Of a DNA stretch of 64,000 nucleotides, positions 46,296 to 55,033 are shown in pieces. Source of the DNA: Sorangium cellulosum So0157-2 (GTDB lineage Bacteria; Myxococcota_A; Polyangia; Polyangiales; Polyangiaceae); assembly GCF_000418325.1 (NCBI RefSeq), contig NC_021658.1:4575501-4639500 (forward strand), given 5' to 3'. The notes beneath the pieces are model-generated. The model searched no databases and had not been told where the DNA came from. It saw only the letters and a list, made by a program, of their open reading frames with translations. How positions within the stretch are numbered: position 1 is the stretch's first letter; each line of letters starts with the position of its first letter. The position numbers and the translations under genes are program-made.

Positions 46296-46597
46296 CGATC
46301 AAGGCGGGACGATGCGCGCGATCGTCGCGGCGCTCGCGTTCCCAAGGCCGACGGTGGCCACGCGATCCCGCCTCGCGCGCCGCTGGTCCGCCCGGTCCCG
46401 GACGCCCGGGCGGAGGTGGCCGCGATGAGCCACGTCGCGCCAAGCGCGGCGCGTCGTTGGCGAACCCCGGCGGCGCGCGCGTCCGCCGCCCGGCGGGGGC
46501 CGGGACGTCGCCGGTGCGCCCGTCCACGGCGCAAGGCGCTCGTCGGTGTGTGCGATGACACGCTCTTCGAGCGACCCTCCCGCGAGATCGCCCAGGG
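46296..46597. other. Region without a recognised gene
   Basis: 302 bp. Open frames on both strands are Arg/Ala-rich with no similarity to known proteins, as expected of non-coding GC-rich DNA. No regulatory site was recognised beyond the promoter-like element on its left. Confidence 0.4.
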
Positions 46598-46993
46598 TCA
46601 GGGGGCCTTCTCGTGCGTGCTCGTCCCGAGCGCACGGGCCAGGTCGCCCGAGTCGGCGTGGATCCAGCACTCCACGATCAGACCGTCACGGACCTTGTAG
46701 AAGCACGCGAGGGGCACCTCGAAGGCGCCCGCAGGCCCCGTGCCCAGGAATCGCCAGAGCGAGGCCGCCGACTCTCCCTCTCCGAAGAGCTGGTCCACCT
46801 CGCGCCGGTAATCGGGCACGGCGTCGTAGATCGCCTGATCCGCCGCCCGCGTGGCGTCGCGGCCCTGCTTGGCCAGCTTCCCGTTCCAGTGCTCGCGATA
46901 GTCCTCATGCAAGAGGCCATATACGGTGTCGAGGTCGTGCTTGTTCCACGCCTCACCCAGCTTCCGCACCATGTCGACCGATCTCTTGTGCAT
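46598..46993 (-). CDS. NTF2-like/SnoaL-fold protein
   Basis: A 131-residue small alpha+beta barrel protein. It opens with LGEAWNKHDLDTVYGLLHED, the usual SnoaL/NTF2 helix pair, and continues to DAVPDYRREVDQLFGEGESA, SLWRFLGTGPAGAFEVPLAC and FYKVRDGLIVECWIHADSGD. This matches the ketosteroid-isomerase-like polyketide-cyclase superfamily (SnoaL-like). It may bind or isomerise a small molecule, but the family is functionally diverse. A GAGGAGAC Shine-Dalgarno supports the ATG at 46993 over the longer frame. Confidence 0.8.
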   Translation of the reverse strand: MHKRSVDMVRKLGEAWNKHDLDTVYGLLHEDYREHWNGKLAKQGRDATRAADQAIYDAVPDYRREVDQLFGEGESAASLWRFLGTGPAGAFEVPLACFYKVRDGLIVECWIHADSGDLARALGTSTHEKAP

Positions 46994-47257
46994 GGGATGT
47001 CTCCTCGGGCGCCGGGCTCCGCCGCGCCGGCGCGACGGTATGAGCACCGCTCGTGCCACCCGCGAACAGCGCTGTTCTCCGGGAGCCCGCGGCGCCATGT
47101 GCCGGCGCTGGCCTCCGTCTGGTGGAGGCTACAGCCGCCAGGCGCGCGGCCCGCGGGACAGCTGCGTGTAACGCGGCGCACCCGCGCGGCGCGGGCGTCC
47201 GAACGCGCGCTGCGGCTCGGCTCGGGAGGGGATCCACGGTACGATGGTGGAGCGCTC

Positions 47258-47665
47258 ATGCCCGAGGTCCTGCGCAACGTCCATTTCGTCGTGGCCGTCG
47301 ATCCCATGGCGAGGATCGTGCGGGTCACGCGGAGCGCCGCGCCGTTCGATTCCCTCGAGCAGATCGAGCAGAAGTGCCTGGAGATCATCGCTGCGCTCGC
47401 CCCGGTCGACCGGAGCGCGATGTCGCTGCTCCTGGATATTCGGGCTGCCCCGGGGCGAAACGATCCGAAGTTCGAAGAGGCGACGCTGCGGCTGCGGACC
47501 GCCGCGGTGCGCGGTTTCGGGTGCGTGGCCGTCCTCGTGGCGACCTCCGCCGGGGCGCTGCAGGTCCGGCGCCATAGCCGGGAGGACGGCGTCGATCGCA
47601 TCATCAGCGACAACGAGGACGAGCTGCTCGCCTACATCGCCAACGCGCCGCCGCGCTGTCGCTGA
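47258..47665 (+). CDS. STAS/SpoIIAA-like small protein
   Basis: A 135-residue protein with alternating strands and helices: VHFVVAVDPMARIVRVTRSA, SLEQIEQKCLEIIAALAPVD, SAMSLLLDIRAAPGRNDPKF, VRGFGCVAVLVATSAGALQV and a C-terminal helix. The layout, with DIRAAPGRNDPKFEEATLRL in the position of the anti-sigma-antagonist loop, suggests a SpoIIAA-like fold without the usual phosphorylatable Ser. It resembles the gene at 37293 only in fold. The start at 47258 is an ATG following a GGTACG stretch. Function unknown. Confidence 0.65.
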   Translation: MPEVLRNVHFVVAVDPMARIVRVTRSAAPFDSLEQIEQKCLEIIAALAPVDRSAMSLLLDIRAAPGRNDPKFEEATLRLRTAAVRGFGCVAVLVATSAGALQVRRHSREDGVDRIISDNEDELLAYIANAPPRCR

Positions 47666-47775
47666 TCGCGGCCTCCGGGCGGCGCGGATCTCATCTCGCG
47701 CCCCCTCGCCGCGGGCTCGGCGTTTCAGCCGATCTTTCCGCGGGACGCGGAGCGCGGCACGCCTATACTCGCGCC

Positions 47776-48378
47776 GTGCCCACCGCCGAGGAGATCACGA
47801 AGCACCACGAGCCCGCCCCGGGTCAGAACCCGTGGGTGAACGGCCCGCCGGCGCCGGCGCCGATCGCCGTCGTCGACTACGACGAGCGCTGGCCGGGGCT
47901 GTTCGACGTTGTCGCGCGGAAGATCCGCGCCGCCCTCGGCGACGCCGCGCTGGCGATCGAGCACGTCGGCTCGACCTCGGTGAAAGGGCTGCACGCCAAG
48001 CCGACGATCGACGTCGACCTCACCGTCGCCGATCCCGCCGACGAGCGCGCGTACGTCCCCGCGCTGTCGAGCGCCGGGTTCACGCTGGTCATTCGCGAGC
48101 CGGAGTGGCACGAGCACCGGTGCCTCCAGCTCGCCGAGCCGAGCAGCAACGTGCATGTCTTCGGCCCCGACTGTCCGGAGGTGATCCGCCACCGGATGTT
48201 CCGCCAGTGGCTCACCGAGCACCCGGAGGATCTCGAGCTCTACCGCCGGGCGAAGCTCGCGGCCGCGTCCGCGATCTCGGCGGGCAGCGGCATGGTGATG
48301 GACTACAACAAGCACAAGGAGCCGGTGATTCGCGCGATCTACGAGCGGATGTTCCGCGCGAGCGGGCTCACTCGCTGA
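47776..48378 (+). CDS. GrpB/UPF0157 family protein (nucleotidyltransferase fold)
   Basis: A 200-residue protein starting at GTG. Core: VDYDERWPGLFDVVARKIRA, then the nucleotidyltransferase-like AIEHVGSTSVKGLHAKPTID with VDLTVAD, and downstream HEHRCLQLAEPSSNVHVFGP and FRQWLTEHPEDLELYRRAKL. GrpB proteins carry a DNA polymerase beta-like fold of uncertain activity. Asp residues in PTIDVDLTV are the expected metal ligands. The protein ends with YNKHKEPVIRAIYERMF, the typical C-terminal helix. Confidence 0.9.
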   Translation: MPTAEEITKHHEPAPGQNPWVNGPPAPAPIAVVDYDERWPGLFDVVARKIRAALGDAALAIEHVGSTSVKGLHAKPTIDVDLTVADPADERAYVPALSSAGFTLVIREPEWHEHRCLQLAEPSSNVHVFGPDCPEVIRHRMFRQWLTEHPEDLELYRRAKLAAASAISAGSGMVMDYNKHKEPVIRAIYERMFRASGLTR

Positions 48379-48476
48379 AGGGCGCGCCGGCCTCGCGGCG
48401 CAAGGGCAAAGGGAAGAAGCGGCCGAGCGCCGCGTCCCGTGCCGTCCTGTGATGCGGTCCGACGCCTCATCGAAAG

Positions 48477-48495
48477 AATAGTTAGGCTAACTTAT
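48477..48495. promoter_or_regulatory. DtxR/IdeR-like iron box
   Basis: AATAGTTAGGCTAACTTAT, centred on 48486, contains the 11-base core GTTAGGCTAAC of the DtxR/IdeR consensus TTAGGTTAGGCTAACCTAA; 13 of 19 positions agree. It is also a perfect AGTTAG-g-CTAACT dyad in a GC-rich background. It lies 202 bp before the zinc alcohol dehydrogenase start. No DtxR-family gene is in the window, so its use is inference. Confidence 0.55.
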
Positions 48496-48605
48496 CGTGC
48501 ATCACGCATCCGAGATCCCCCCACGGCCCGCAGGATCGCCGTGCGGTGCGGGTCGCTCGGGATCGTTGACAGGCGCTCACGAAGACGGATTACATGCCGC
48601 TCCGT

Positions 48606-48653
48606 GCCGGCAGAATTGTTCAGCTCCGCGCCGGCAGAATTGTTCAGCTCCGC
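48606..48653. repeat. 24-bp tandem duplication
   Basis: Two adjacent exact copies of a 24-bp unit, 48606-48629 and 48630-48653, each containing AGAATTGTTCAGC, between the iron-box-like site and the dehydrogenase start. The unit is AT-richer than its surroundings and could be a duplicated binding site. Otherwise the 318 bp from 48379 to 48696 hold no gene. Confidence 0.75.
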
Positions 48654-48696
48654 GCGGCCGGGTACCGGCCGGGCGGGGGAAAGGGAGAGTGAGGCG

Positions 48697-49731
48697 GTGC
48701 GCGCAACCTTCATCCACGGCATCCGCGACGTCCGGTTCGGCGAGGTCGAGCCTCCGCAGCCGCGCGACGGCATGGTGATGATCCAGGTCGCCGGCTGCGG
48801 GATCTGCGGCAGCGATCTGCATTACTACCTGGAGGGCGGGATCGGTTCGGCGCAGATCCACCGCGCCTTCGTGCCGGGACACGAGCTCGCCGGCTGGGTC
48901 GTCCAGGACCATCCGGAGCTGGGCCTGTCCAGGGGGCAGCTGGTCGCCGTCGACCCCGCGCACTCCTGCGGCCGCTGCGAGTGGTGCCAGCGCGGCCACG
49001 TGAACCTGTGCCCCTTCGTGGAGTTTCTGGGCGCGCCGCCGCTCCATGGCGGCATGACGGAGCGGGTCGTCGTGCATCCCGACCAGGTCGTGCCGGTCCC
49101 GGCGGGCTTCTCGGTGCGCCGGGCGGTGATGCTGGAGCCGCTCGGCGTCGCGATCCACGCCATCGACCTCGCCCGGCCCCACCTGCAGGAGACGGTGGTC
49201 GTGCTGGGCTGCGGGCCGATCGGCCTGTGCCTGGTCCAGCTCGCGCGCCGCTCGGGCGCCGCCCGCGTCTTCGCGATCGACCCCGTGGGCTACCGGGCCG
49301 AGGCGGCGCGCCGCCTGGGCGCGCACGACGCGGCGCCGGCGCTCGCGGCCGTCCTGGAGTGGACGGGCGGCCGGGGCGCCGATCTCGTGCTCGAGGCGAC
49401 GAACTCGCCCGACGGCTTCCACCACGCGGCCGAAGCCGCGCGCATCGGCGGGCGGATCCTGCTGGCGGGCATCCCCGAGGGCGACCGCTACGCCCTGCCG
49501 GCGGCGCTGTGCCGCCGCAAGGGGCTGAAGGTGAAGTTCTCCCGGCGCATGGGGCACGTGTACCCGCGGGCGATCCACATGGTCGCCGAGGGCGCGGTGG
49601 ACGTCGATTCCATCGTCACCCACCGCTTCGATCTGTCGGACGCCGAGAAGGGCTTCCGCCTGCAGGCGGACTGCCAGGACGGGGCGCTGAAATCGATCAT
49701 CGTCCCGGAGGACGGCGGCACCCCGTTCTGA
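48697..49731 (+). CDS. Zinc-dependent medium-chain alcohol/polyol dehydrogenase
   Basis: A 344-residue MDR-family enzyme that oxidises or reduces alcohols or polyols with NAD(P). Catalytic zinc ligands are C37 (GCGICGSD) and H62/E63 (PGHE); the structural zinc cysteines C91, C94, C97 and C105 are all present (CGRCEWCQRGHVNLC). The Rossmann motif is VVVLGCGPIGLCLVQLARR. The sequence is closest in pattern to threonine/sorbitol dehydrogenases; substrate is unassigned. The GTG at 48697 follows an AGGGAGAG Shine-Dalgarno. A tandem repeat and an iron-box-like dyad lie upstream. It converges on the PQQ sugar dehydrogenase gene. Confidence 0.9.
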   Translation: MRATFIHGIRDVRFGEVEPPQPRDGMVMIQVAGCGICGSDLHYYLEGGIGSAQIHRAFVPGHELAGWVVQDHPELGLSRGQLVAVDPAHSCGRCEWCQRGHVNLCPFVEFLGAPPLHGGMTERVVVHPDQVVPVPAGFSVRRAVMLEPLGVAIHAIDLARPHLQETVVVLGCGPIGLCLVQLARRSGAARVFAIDPVGYRAEAARRLGAHDAAPALAAVLEWTGGRGADLVLEATNSPDGFHHAAEAARIGGRILLAGIPEGDRYALPAALCRRKGLKVKFSRRMGHVYPRAIHMVAEGAVDVDSIVTHRFDLSDAEKGFRLQADCQDGALKSIIVPEDGGTPF

Positions 49732-49737
49732 TCAGGC

Positions 49738-51273
49738 TCAGTCGCCGAGGATGACGCGGAAGATCCGCTCGTTGCTGTTGTTCGGGACGCTGTCCGTGCC
49801 CCCGGTGTTGGTCGTCGTCAGCCAGAGATTGCCGTCGAGGGTGGGCTCGACGGTGCGGAGGCGGCCGTAGGTGCCCACGAACAGCTGCTGCACGCCGGTG
49901 AGGCTGCTCCCGCTGATGACCGCGCGGTACATCCGTGTCCCCCGCTGGCATGCGGCGTAGAAGACGTCATCCACGATCGCGATCCCGCTGCACGACCCCT
50001 CCGAGGTCGGGTACGTGAGCTTGGGCGCGATGTAGCCCGCCGTGCTGCACCCGCTGCCGCCTTGCGAGACGGTGCCCTCGCAGTTCGGCCAGCCGTAGTT
50101 TCCGCCTTTCTGGATGAGGTTGGTCTCATCCATCACGGTGTTGCCGAACTCCTGCTCCCAGAGCCGACCCATGGAGTCGAACGCCAGCCCCTGCGGGTTG
50201 CGGTGGCCGTAGCTCCACACGTAGTTCCCGAACGGGTTGTCCGACGGGACCGTGCCGTCGGGCTCGAGCCGCAGGACCTTCCCGGCGAGGCTGCTCGTGT
50301 CCTGCGCGAGGTTCGCGTTCTGCGCGTCGCCCGTCGTCGCGTAGAGCTTGCCGTCCGGCCCCCACCGCAGCCGGCCGCCGTTGTGGTACTTGTTGCGGGG
50401 GATGCCCGAGATCAGCACCTGCTCGGTGGACGTGTCGAGCTGGTTGCCGACGACCTTGATCCGCACGATCCGGTTGTCCGTGGGCGACGTGTGCATGATG
50501 TAGAGCCAGCCGTCGGTCTCGAACGTCGGCGCGATGGCCAGCCCCATCAGGCCCCCTTCGCCGTCCGTGCCCGCGACGTTCGGCACCGTGCCGATCGAGG
50601 TCTTCGCGCCGGTGCTCGGGTTGAGCTGGACGATGTCGTCCGCGTCCCTCCGGCTGTAAAGGACCGTGCCGTCCGGCAGCGAGACCAGGCCCCACGGGAG
50701 GTCGGTGTCCGTGGCGACCTGGACGACCTCGCAGACCCCCGAGCTGCAGCCCGACCCCGTCGACGACCATCGCTGGTTCGTCTGGTTGTTGCAGGTCCAG
50801 ATCTGAACGGCGGTGCCGTTGGTCGTCCGCTGCCCCTCCACGTCCAGGCATAGCCCCGACTGCTGGTGGACGATGGCGCCGGCCGAGCTCCTCGTCCATT
50901 TCTGGCGAGCCTGGCCGCTGCAATTGGCGATCACGGCCTTGGTCCCCGCGGTGGTCGCGCCGTTCGCCGGCTCGACGCACCGGGTGCCGCCGTAGACCTG
51001 GAGCTCGCCGGCGGATGTAAAATTGAAGCTCTGATTGTCCTGTCCATTGCAGGTGTAGATCTGCAGGCCGGTCCCTGTCGTGGTGCTCCTCCCTTTCACG
51101 TCCAGGCATTTCCCGGACGCGACGCTGGTCAGCGGGGCGCCCGTCACGGCGGCGGCCTCGTCGGTGTCGAGCACCTCCGGGTCTGCGCCTGGATCGTCGA
51201 TGCAGCCGGCAGGGAAGAGCGCCAGCGTGGCCAGCCCGGTCAACCAGTACCGTGAACATCCGTGTCTCTTCAT
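49738..51273 (-). CDS. Ricin-lectin/PQQ-dependent sugar dehydrogenase lipoprotein
   Basis: A 511-residue exported protein. Signal peptide ends at PAGC (Cys24). Residues 44-172 are a ricin-type beta-trefoil with three QxW repeats (QSF 81-83, QKW 124-126, QRW 167-169), a carbohydrate-binding fold. Residues 180-511 form a soluble glucose/aldose dehydrogenase-like propeller of the GSDH family: DLPWGLVSLPDGTVLYSRRD, GLMGLAIAP, YHNGGRLRWGPDGKLYATTG and GHRNPQGLAFD. The GSDH family uses PQQ and calcium. The lectin probably targets it to polysaccharides. The ATG at 51273 starts the signal peptide; a Met at 51288 is also possible. Confidence 0.88.
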   Translation of the reverse strand: MKRHGCSRYWLTGLATLALFPAGCIDDPGADPEVLDTDEAAAVTGAPLTSVASGKCLDVKGRSTTTGTGLQIYTCNGQDNQSFNFTSAGELQVYGGTRCVEPANGATTAGTKAVIANCSGQARQKWTRSSAGAIVHQQSGLCLDVEGQRTTNGTAVQIWTCNNQTNQRWSSTGSGCSSGVCEVVQVATDTDLPWGLVSLPDGTVLYSRRDADDIVQLNPSTGAKTSIGTVPNVAGTDGEGGLMGLAIAPTFETDGWLYIMHTSPTDNRIVRIKVVGNQLDTSTEQVLISGIPRNKYHNGGRLRWGPDGKLYATTGDAQNANLAQDTSSLAGKVLRLEPDGTVPSDNPFGNYVWSYGHRNPQGLAFDSMGRLWEQEFGNTVMDETNLIQKGGNYGWPNCEGTVSQGGSGCSTAGYIAPKLTYPTSEGSCSGIAIVDDVFYAACQRGTRMYRAVISGSSLTGVQQLFVGTYGRLRTVEPTLDGNLWLTTTNTGGTDSVPNNSNERIFRVILGD

Positions 51274-52120
51274 GATCGTTCCATCCATGTTGGCAGTCCG
51301 TTTGCTCGCCGAAAGGTCATCCCGGGCGAGGCCGGAGCGACGTCCTGGCATCGATTCCGTAGGTTCGTAGGGCCTCGTCCGACCTGGCTCGCGACGGAAT
51401 TTGACGATCGACGATGATCGCGCGGCTACGACGATGAAGCCTGCTTTGCTTACCATGCTCGACTACGTGCGCAACGGGTTTCCATGGCCTGGAACCAGAA
51501 GGTTTCATGATGCAATGCCATCATCTTGTTTCGCTGCGACGGCCTCAGCCGCGCGGCCAATGACGCTCGGCGCCCGCTCTCGCTCGACAGGCCGACGAGC
51601 ATTGCATGGCGCAAAAGCGCCTCACCGAGCGCCCTGTGGAGCAAAATGCCTCACCCGGCGGCGCTGCGATGCCGCGTGCCGTTGCCGTGCTCCGCCGCGG
51701 ATCGCGGGGGGCGGCCGCCGGCGCCGGCGAAGCTGCACAGTTGTCGTGTACGTGCCTTCGCTCGACGGCTGGCAGGCACGCGGCGGTGGCAGCGAGAGAC
51801 GGTGCGCCGTTGTCCCACCATGGTGCACGCCGGCCGCTCGATGGCTGTCGGCGCTGCGATCGCCGTCGCGGCGCTCTCTATCCAGGTATCGGGAGGAGCG
51901 GGGAGCCGCGGCGCCTCGTGGATGGCGCCTCGCGGCATCCCCCGGCCGACCTGGACGCGCGCCGCCCCAATCGACACGTGAGTACGGCAGCACACAGAGC
52001 ACCCAAGAGGCCCCGAGCGGGCGAAGCGTGGGGGAGCGTTCTAGGCGCGCCGGTAACCCGTCTGCTCGACATGGATCCTCGACACTGACGGCTCGATCGA
52101 TGTAGTCTGCCAAGCTGGAC
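51274..52120. other. Long gene-free region between divergent genes
   Basis: 847 bp. Its right two-thirds (about 51600-52050) has open frames rich in Arg and Ala with no recognisable domain. No tRNA, transposon end or repeat was recognised. It must contain promoters for the sugar dehydrogenase and the PAS-STAS gene, but none could be assigned. Confidence 0.4.
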
Positions 52121-53254
52121 ATGCCACAGCCAGACAGCACGACCAGCACGCTCGACGACTTTTTCCTGCATTGTACGGAGCTGGTCTTCATCGCCGGCGA
52201 GGGGGGCGCGCTGGTCCGCGCGAGCCGCGCGCTCACGCGCGCGATGAGCGCCGAGCTCCTCGACGGGGAGTCTTCTGCGGGGCTCGGCCCCCTGGTTCAC
52301 CCGGACGACAGGCGCTCGTTCGACGAGGCGTGGGGGCGTGTCCGCGCCGCGGCGGAGCCCGTGGCCGTCGACGTGCGGCTGAAGACGGCCGACGGATCCT
52401 TCAAGTACTTCCAGTGCACCGCGCGATGGGTGCCCGAGAAGGAAGAGGTCTATGGAGCGCTCCGCGACGCCGAGGAGCGCATCGAGCACGAGATACAGCT
52501 CAAGCTCCTCCGGGCGATCAACGATCACCTCCCCGTATGCCTGTGGGCGATCGACGCGCGAGGCGTCTTCGTCCACCACGACGGGAAGGGGCTCGAGTCC
52601 GCGGGGCTCAAGCCGGGGCAGTTCGTCGGGCTCAACATCTTCGAGATCTACCCGGAGTCGGGCACGGCGGTCCTGCGCAGGGCGCTCGAGGGCACGATGT
52701 CGACCTTCGTGAACGAGGTCGACGGCGTCCACTGGGAGGCCTGGTATCTGCCCATCCAGAACGACCGCGGCGACGTCACCCACGTCGCGGGCGTCTCCCT
52801 CGACATCACGGCCTCGAAGCGGATCGAGCAGGAGCTCCGCGCGAAGCTCGAGCTCATCGAGCGGCAGCAGCAGGTCATCCGCTCGCTGTCGACGCCGATC
52901 ATCCAGGTGTGGGACCGCGTGCTCACGCTGCCCCTCGTGGGCATGCTCGACAGCACGCGCGCCGCCGACGTGATGGAAGGCGTGCTCCGCGAGGTCGTCC
53001 GGACGCAGGCGCGCTATGCCATCCTCGATCTCACGGGGATCGACGCGATGGACACGGAGACGGCGAACCACATCTTGAAGCTCTCCGCGGCCATCAAGCT
53101 CCTCGGCGCCGAGGGGATCATCACGGGGATCCACCCGGCGATCGCCCAGACCATCGTCGGGCTCGGCGTGGATCTCTCGTCGATCGAGACGCGCTCGACG
53201 CTGCGCCAGGGGCTCGAGCACTGCATTCGAAGCATGCGCCGCAGCGCCACGTAG
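52121..53254 (+). CDS. PAS-PAS-STAS protein (RsbR-like stressosome type)
   Basis: A 377-residue protein. An N-terminal PAS-like segment (1-125; HPDDRRSFDEAWGRVRAAAE) is followed by a clear PAS/PAC domain (125-235; CLWAIDARGVFVHHDGKGLE, GLNIFEIYPES, YLPIQNDRGDVTHVAGVSLD) and a C-terminal STAS domain (about 255-370) with STPIIQVWDRVLTLPLVGML and the phosphorylation-loop region AILDLTGIDAMDTETANHIL. In RsbR proteins the Thr in DLTG/DT is phosphorylated by RsbT to trigger the stressosome. No rsbS, rsbT or phosphatase gene is adjacent, so it is an orphan sensor here. Confidence 0.87.
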   Translation: MPQPDSTTSTLDDFFLHCTELVFIAGEGGALVRASRALTRAMSAELLDGESSAGLGPLVHPDDRRSFDEAWGRVRAAAEPVAVDVRLKTADGSFKYFQCTARWVPEKEEVYGALRDAEERIEHEIQLKLLRAINDHLPVCLWAIDARGVFVHHDGKGLESAGLKPGQFVGLNIFEIYPESGTAVLRRALEGTMSTFVNEVDGVHWEAWYLPIQNDRGDVTHVAGVSLDITASKRIEQELRAKLELIERQQQVIRSLSTPIIQVWDRVLTLPLVGMLDSTRAADVMEGVLREVVRTQARYAILDLTGIDAMDTETANHILKLSAAIKLLGAEGIITGIHPAIAQTIVGLGVDLSSIETRSTLRQGLEHCIRSMRRSAT

Positions 53255-53416
53255 CGCGCGTGTAGCGCGGCTCACCAGCGCCGGCCGCGCGGCGCGAGGT
53301 GGCGCGAGGTGGACAGTCTGACAGCGTGCGCCGACGTCGCCGGCGAGCGCCGGGCAGACGACGGCTCCGCACGTGCGCCCGAACCTGTGGAGCTCGAACG
53401 TCGAACCTGCCACACG

Positions 53417-53455
53417 ATGACGCGATGACGCGATGACGCGATGACGCGATGACCG
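53417..53455. repeat. 8-bp tandem repeat (GATGACGC, four copies plus)
   Basis: Four exact GATGACGC units (53417-53448) followed by GATGACC, in the region between the PAS-STAS gene and the SnoaL-like gene. It is a simple repeat whose copy number may vary. The rest of 53255-53577 holds no gene. Confidence 0.85.
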
Positions 53456-53496
53456 ACCCCATCGCGCCAGATTCTGAAGCTCGCGAAAAACTGTCC

Positions 53497-53525
53497 TTGA
53501 CGGAGTTTGTTAAGATATTTAGATT
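53497..53525 (+). promoter_or_regulatory. Sigma-70-like promoter for the exported SnoaL-like gene
   Basis: TTGACG (53497-53502), a 17-bp spacer, then TAGATT (53520-53525), in the most AT-rich stretch of this area. The start point would be about 45 bp before the ATG at 53578. Confidence 0.65.
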
Positions 53526-53577
53526 AACTCTTTGATCCTTGGCGACTTGCATACGCCCAGCGAAAGGGGTGAGTTCC

Positions 53578-54186
53578 ATGAGCACGAACGGCGATCGTTT
53601 CAGCGGCTTTCTGCGTCGTGCCTTGCCGGCGGCCTCCGCGCTCGCGCTGGCGGGCGCCGTCACCATGTCGATCGCGAAGCCCGCGGAGGGCACGCCCCCG
53701 AACGGCCTGCCGGAGCTCGAGGCGCTGCAGGAGATCGAGCAGCTCGAGTACTGCTACGCGGCCGGGACCGACGCGATCGGCCGCGGTGATCTGGAGACGG
53801 GCAAGGCGATCTACGCGAGGTGCTTCACCGAGGACGCCCCCGTCATCATCTGGGAAGCCGGCGCCGATCCGGCCGATCCCCCGGTGGTCTTGGTGCCCAG
53901 CGCCGAGGCCTGGGCCGATTTCATCGACGTCCTGTTCGCGGAGTCCGGTTATGTGGGCACGCAGCACCTGATCAGCAACGTTCGTATCGACATCCTCCCT
54001 GGCGGCCACCGGGCGAAGATCACCTCCTACCTGATCGCGACGCACGTCTACGACCCGCTGAGCAGCGTCCAGGTCGCGCACGGCACCTACGAGAACGAGG
54101 CGGTCTTGACGAATTCGGGCTGGAAGCTCAGCAAGCGCACGTTCCGCACCCTCTCGTTCATGCGCATCGACTCGCCGGAGCCCTGA
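53578..54186 (+). CDS. Exported SnoaL-like (NTF2-fold) protein
   Basis: A 202-residue protein with a Sec/Tat-like leader (DRFSGFLRRALPAASALALA; the RR pair could suit Tat). The mature domain has the SnoaL_4-type start LQEIEQLEYCYAAGTDAIGR, then IYARCFTEDAPVIIWEAGAD and, later, ISNVRIDILPGGHRAKITSY and GTYENEAVLTNSGWKLSKRT. Family members include polyketide cyclases, dehydratases and ring hydroxylase subunits; activity here is unknown. AAAGGGG lies ahead of the ATG at 53578, which is preferred over the TTG at 53539. Confidence 0.82.
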   Translation: MSTNGDRFSGFLRRALPAASALALAGAVTMSIAKPAEGTPPNGLPELEALQEIEQLEYCYAAGTDAIGRGDLETGKAIYARCFTEDAPVIIWEAGADPADPPVVLVPSAEAWADFIDVLFAESGYVGTQHLISNVRIDILPGGHRAKITSYLIATHVYDPLSSVQVAHGTYENEAVLTNSGWKLSKRTFRTLSFMRIDSPEP

Positions 54187-54226
54187 GCGCGCGCCGCGCG
54201 CGCCCGCAGCCGCCGCCGCGCGCAGC

Positions 54227-55033
54227 TCAGGGGACGAACGCGATGTCGTCGACGAGCATGTCGAACACGGTCGACTTCGCCGTGTGGAACTCGATCGAAT
54301 AGACGTGCGCGGCGTCGAACGCCGGGGGCGCCGGGACGCCCCAGCCATCCGTGCTGAGGATGGAGAACATGACGGTGTACTGCGCCCACTCGGTCGTGAG
54401 GTCGAGCCCCTCGCCGAAATGGTCGCCGCAGCCCGAGCCCTCGCATACGCCGCCTTCGCGATCGGTGTTGCGGTCGGGGAAATTCACGTAGATGTGCGTC
54501 GGCGCCGCCGCCTTGGCCCAGAAGGTCAGGCCCACGTAGGCGGACGCGTCGTAGCTCAACTTCGCTCCTCCCGGGGCGAGGTTCAGGTCGAACCCCATCC
54601 CGGCCCCCCTCGTGACGAAGCCGCTTCCGGCGACGTGGGCGGCGTAGTTGCTCGGGTCGTGCCCGGGCGAGACCGGGACGAAGGGGCGGCCGGGCAGAGG
54701 CGTCTGCGTGCCGCTCCGGGTGCCGTCGTTGTACGTGTACCAGCTGCCGACGCGGCCCTGGCACCGGAGGATCGCGCTGTCGCCGTCCTCCAGGTCGTCC
54801 AGGAGCGCCGTGCAGGGGGGCGGCTCGGCCCCGGCGTCCGAGGCGCCGACGCCCCCGGCGCCGCCCGTGCCCGCGGCGCCGCCAGAGCCCGCGGTGCCGC
54901 CCGCGCCCGCGGCGCCGCCGTCGAGGCCGAACGGGTCGGGGTCGTACTCGCCGGACGAGATGCCGAGGACGAGGCCGCACCCGGTGGCGAGCACCGACGC
55001 GCAGAGGCCGGCGGCGAGCACCCGGAGGCGCAT
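54227..55033 (-). CDS. Lipoprotein with beta-sandwich (CBM-like) domain
   Basis: A 268-residue protein with a lipoprotein signal (VLAAGLCASVLATGC, Cys19), a Gly/Ala/Thr linker (about 36-72) and a mature domain resembling carbohydrate-binding jelly rolls: LLDDLEDGDSAILRCQGRVG, YVGLTFWAKAAAPTHIYVNF, EGLDLTTEWAQYTVMFSILS and VYSIEFHTAKSTVFDMLVDD. The pattern (DLEDGD ... GLTFWAK ... TTEW ... FHT) is common in myxobacterial exported proteins. It has several Cys pairs. Its ATG shares a base with the stop of the upstream gene (TGATG), so it is coupled to the kinase operon. Confidence 0.78.
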   Translation of the reverse strand: MRLRVLAAGLCASVLATGCGLVLGISSGEYDPDPFGLDGGAAGAGGTAGSGGAAGTGGAGGVGASDAGAEPPPCTALLDDLEDGDSAILRCQGRVGSWYTYNDGTRSGTQTPLPGRPFVPVSPGHDPSNYAAHVAGSGFVTRGAGMGFDLNLAPGGAKLSYDASAYVGLTFWAKAAAPTHIYVNFPDRNTDREGGVCEGSGCGDHFGEGLDLTTEWAQYTVMFSILSTDGWGVPAPPAFDAAHVYSIEFHTAKSTVFDMLVDDIAFVP

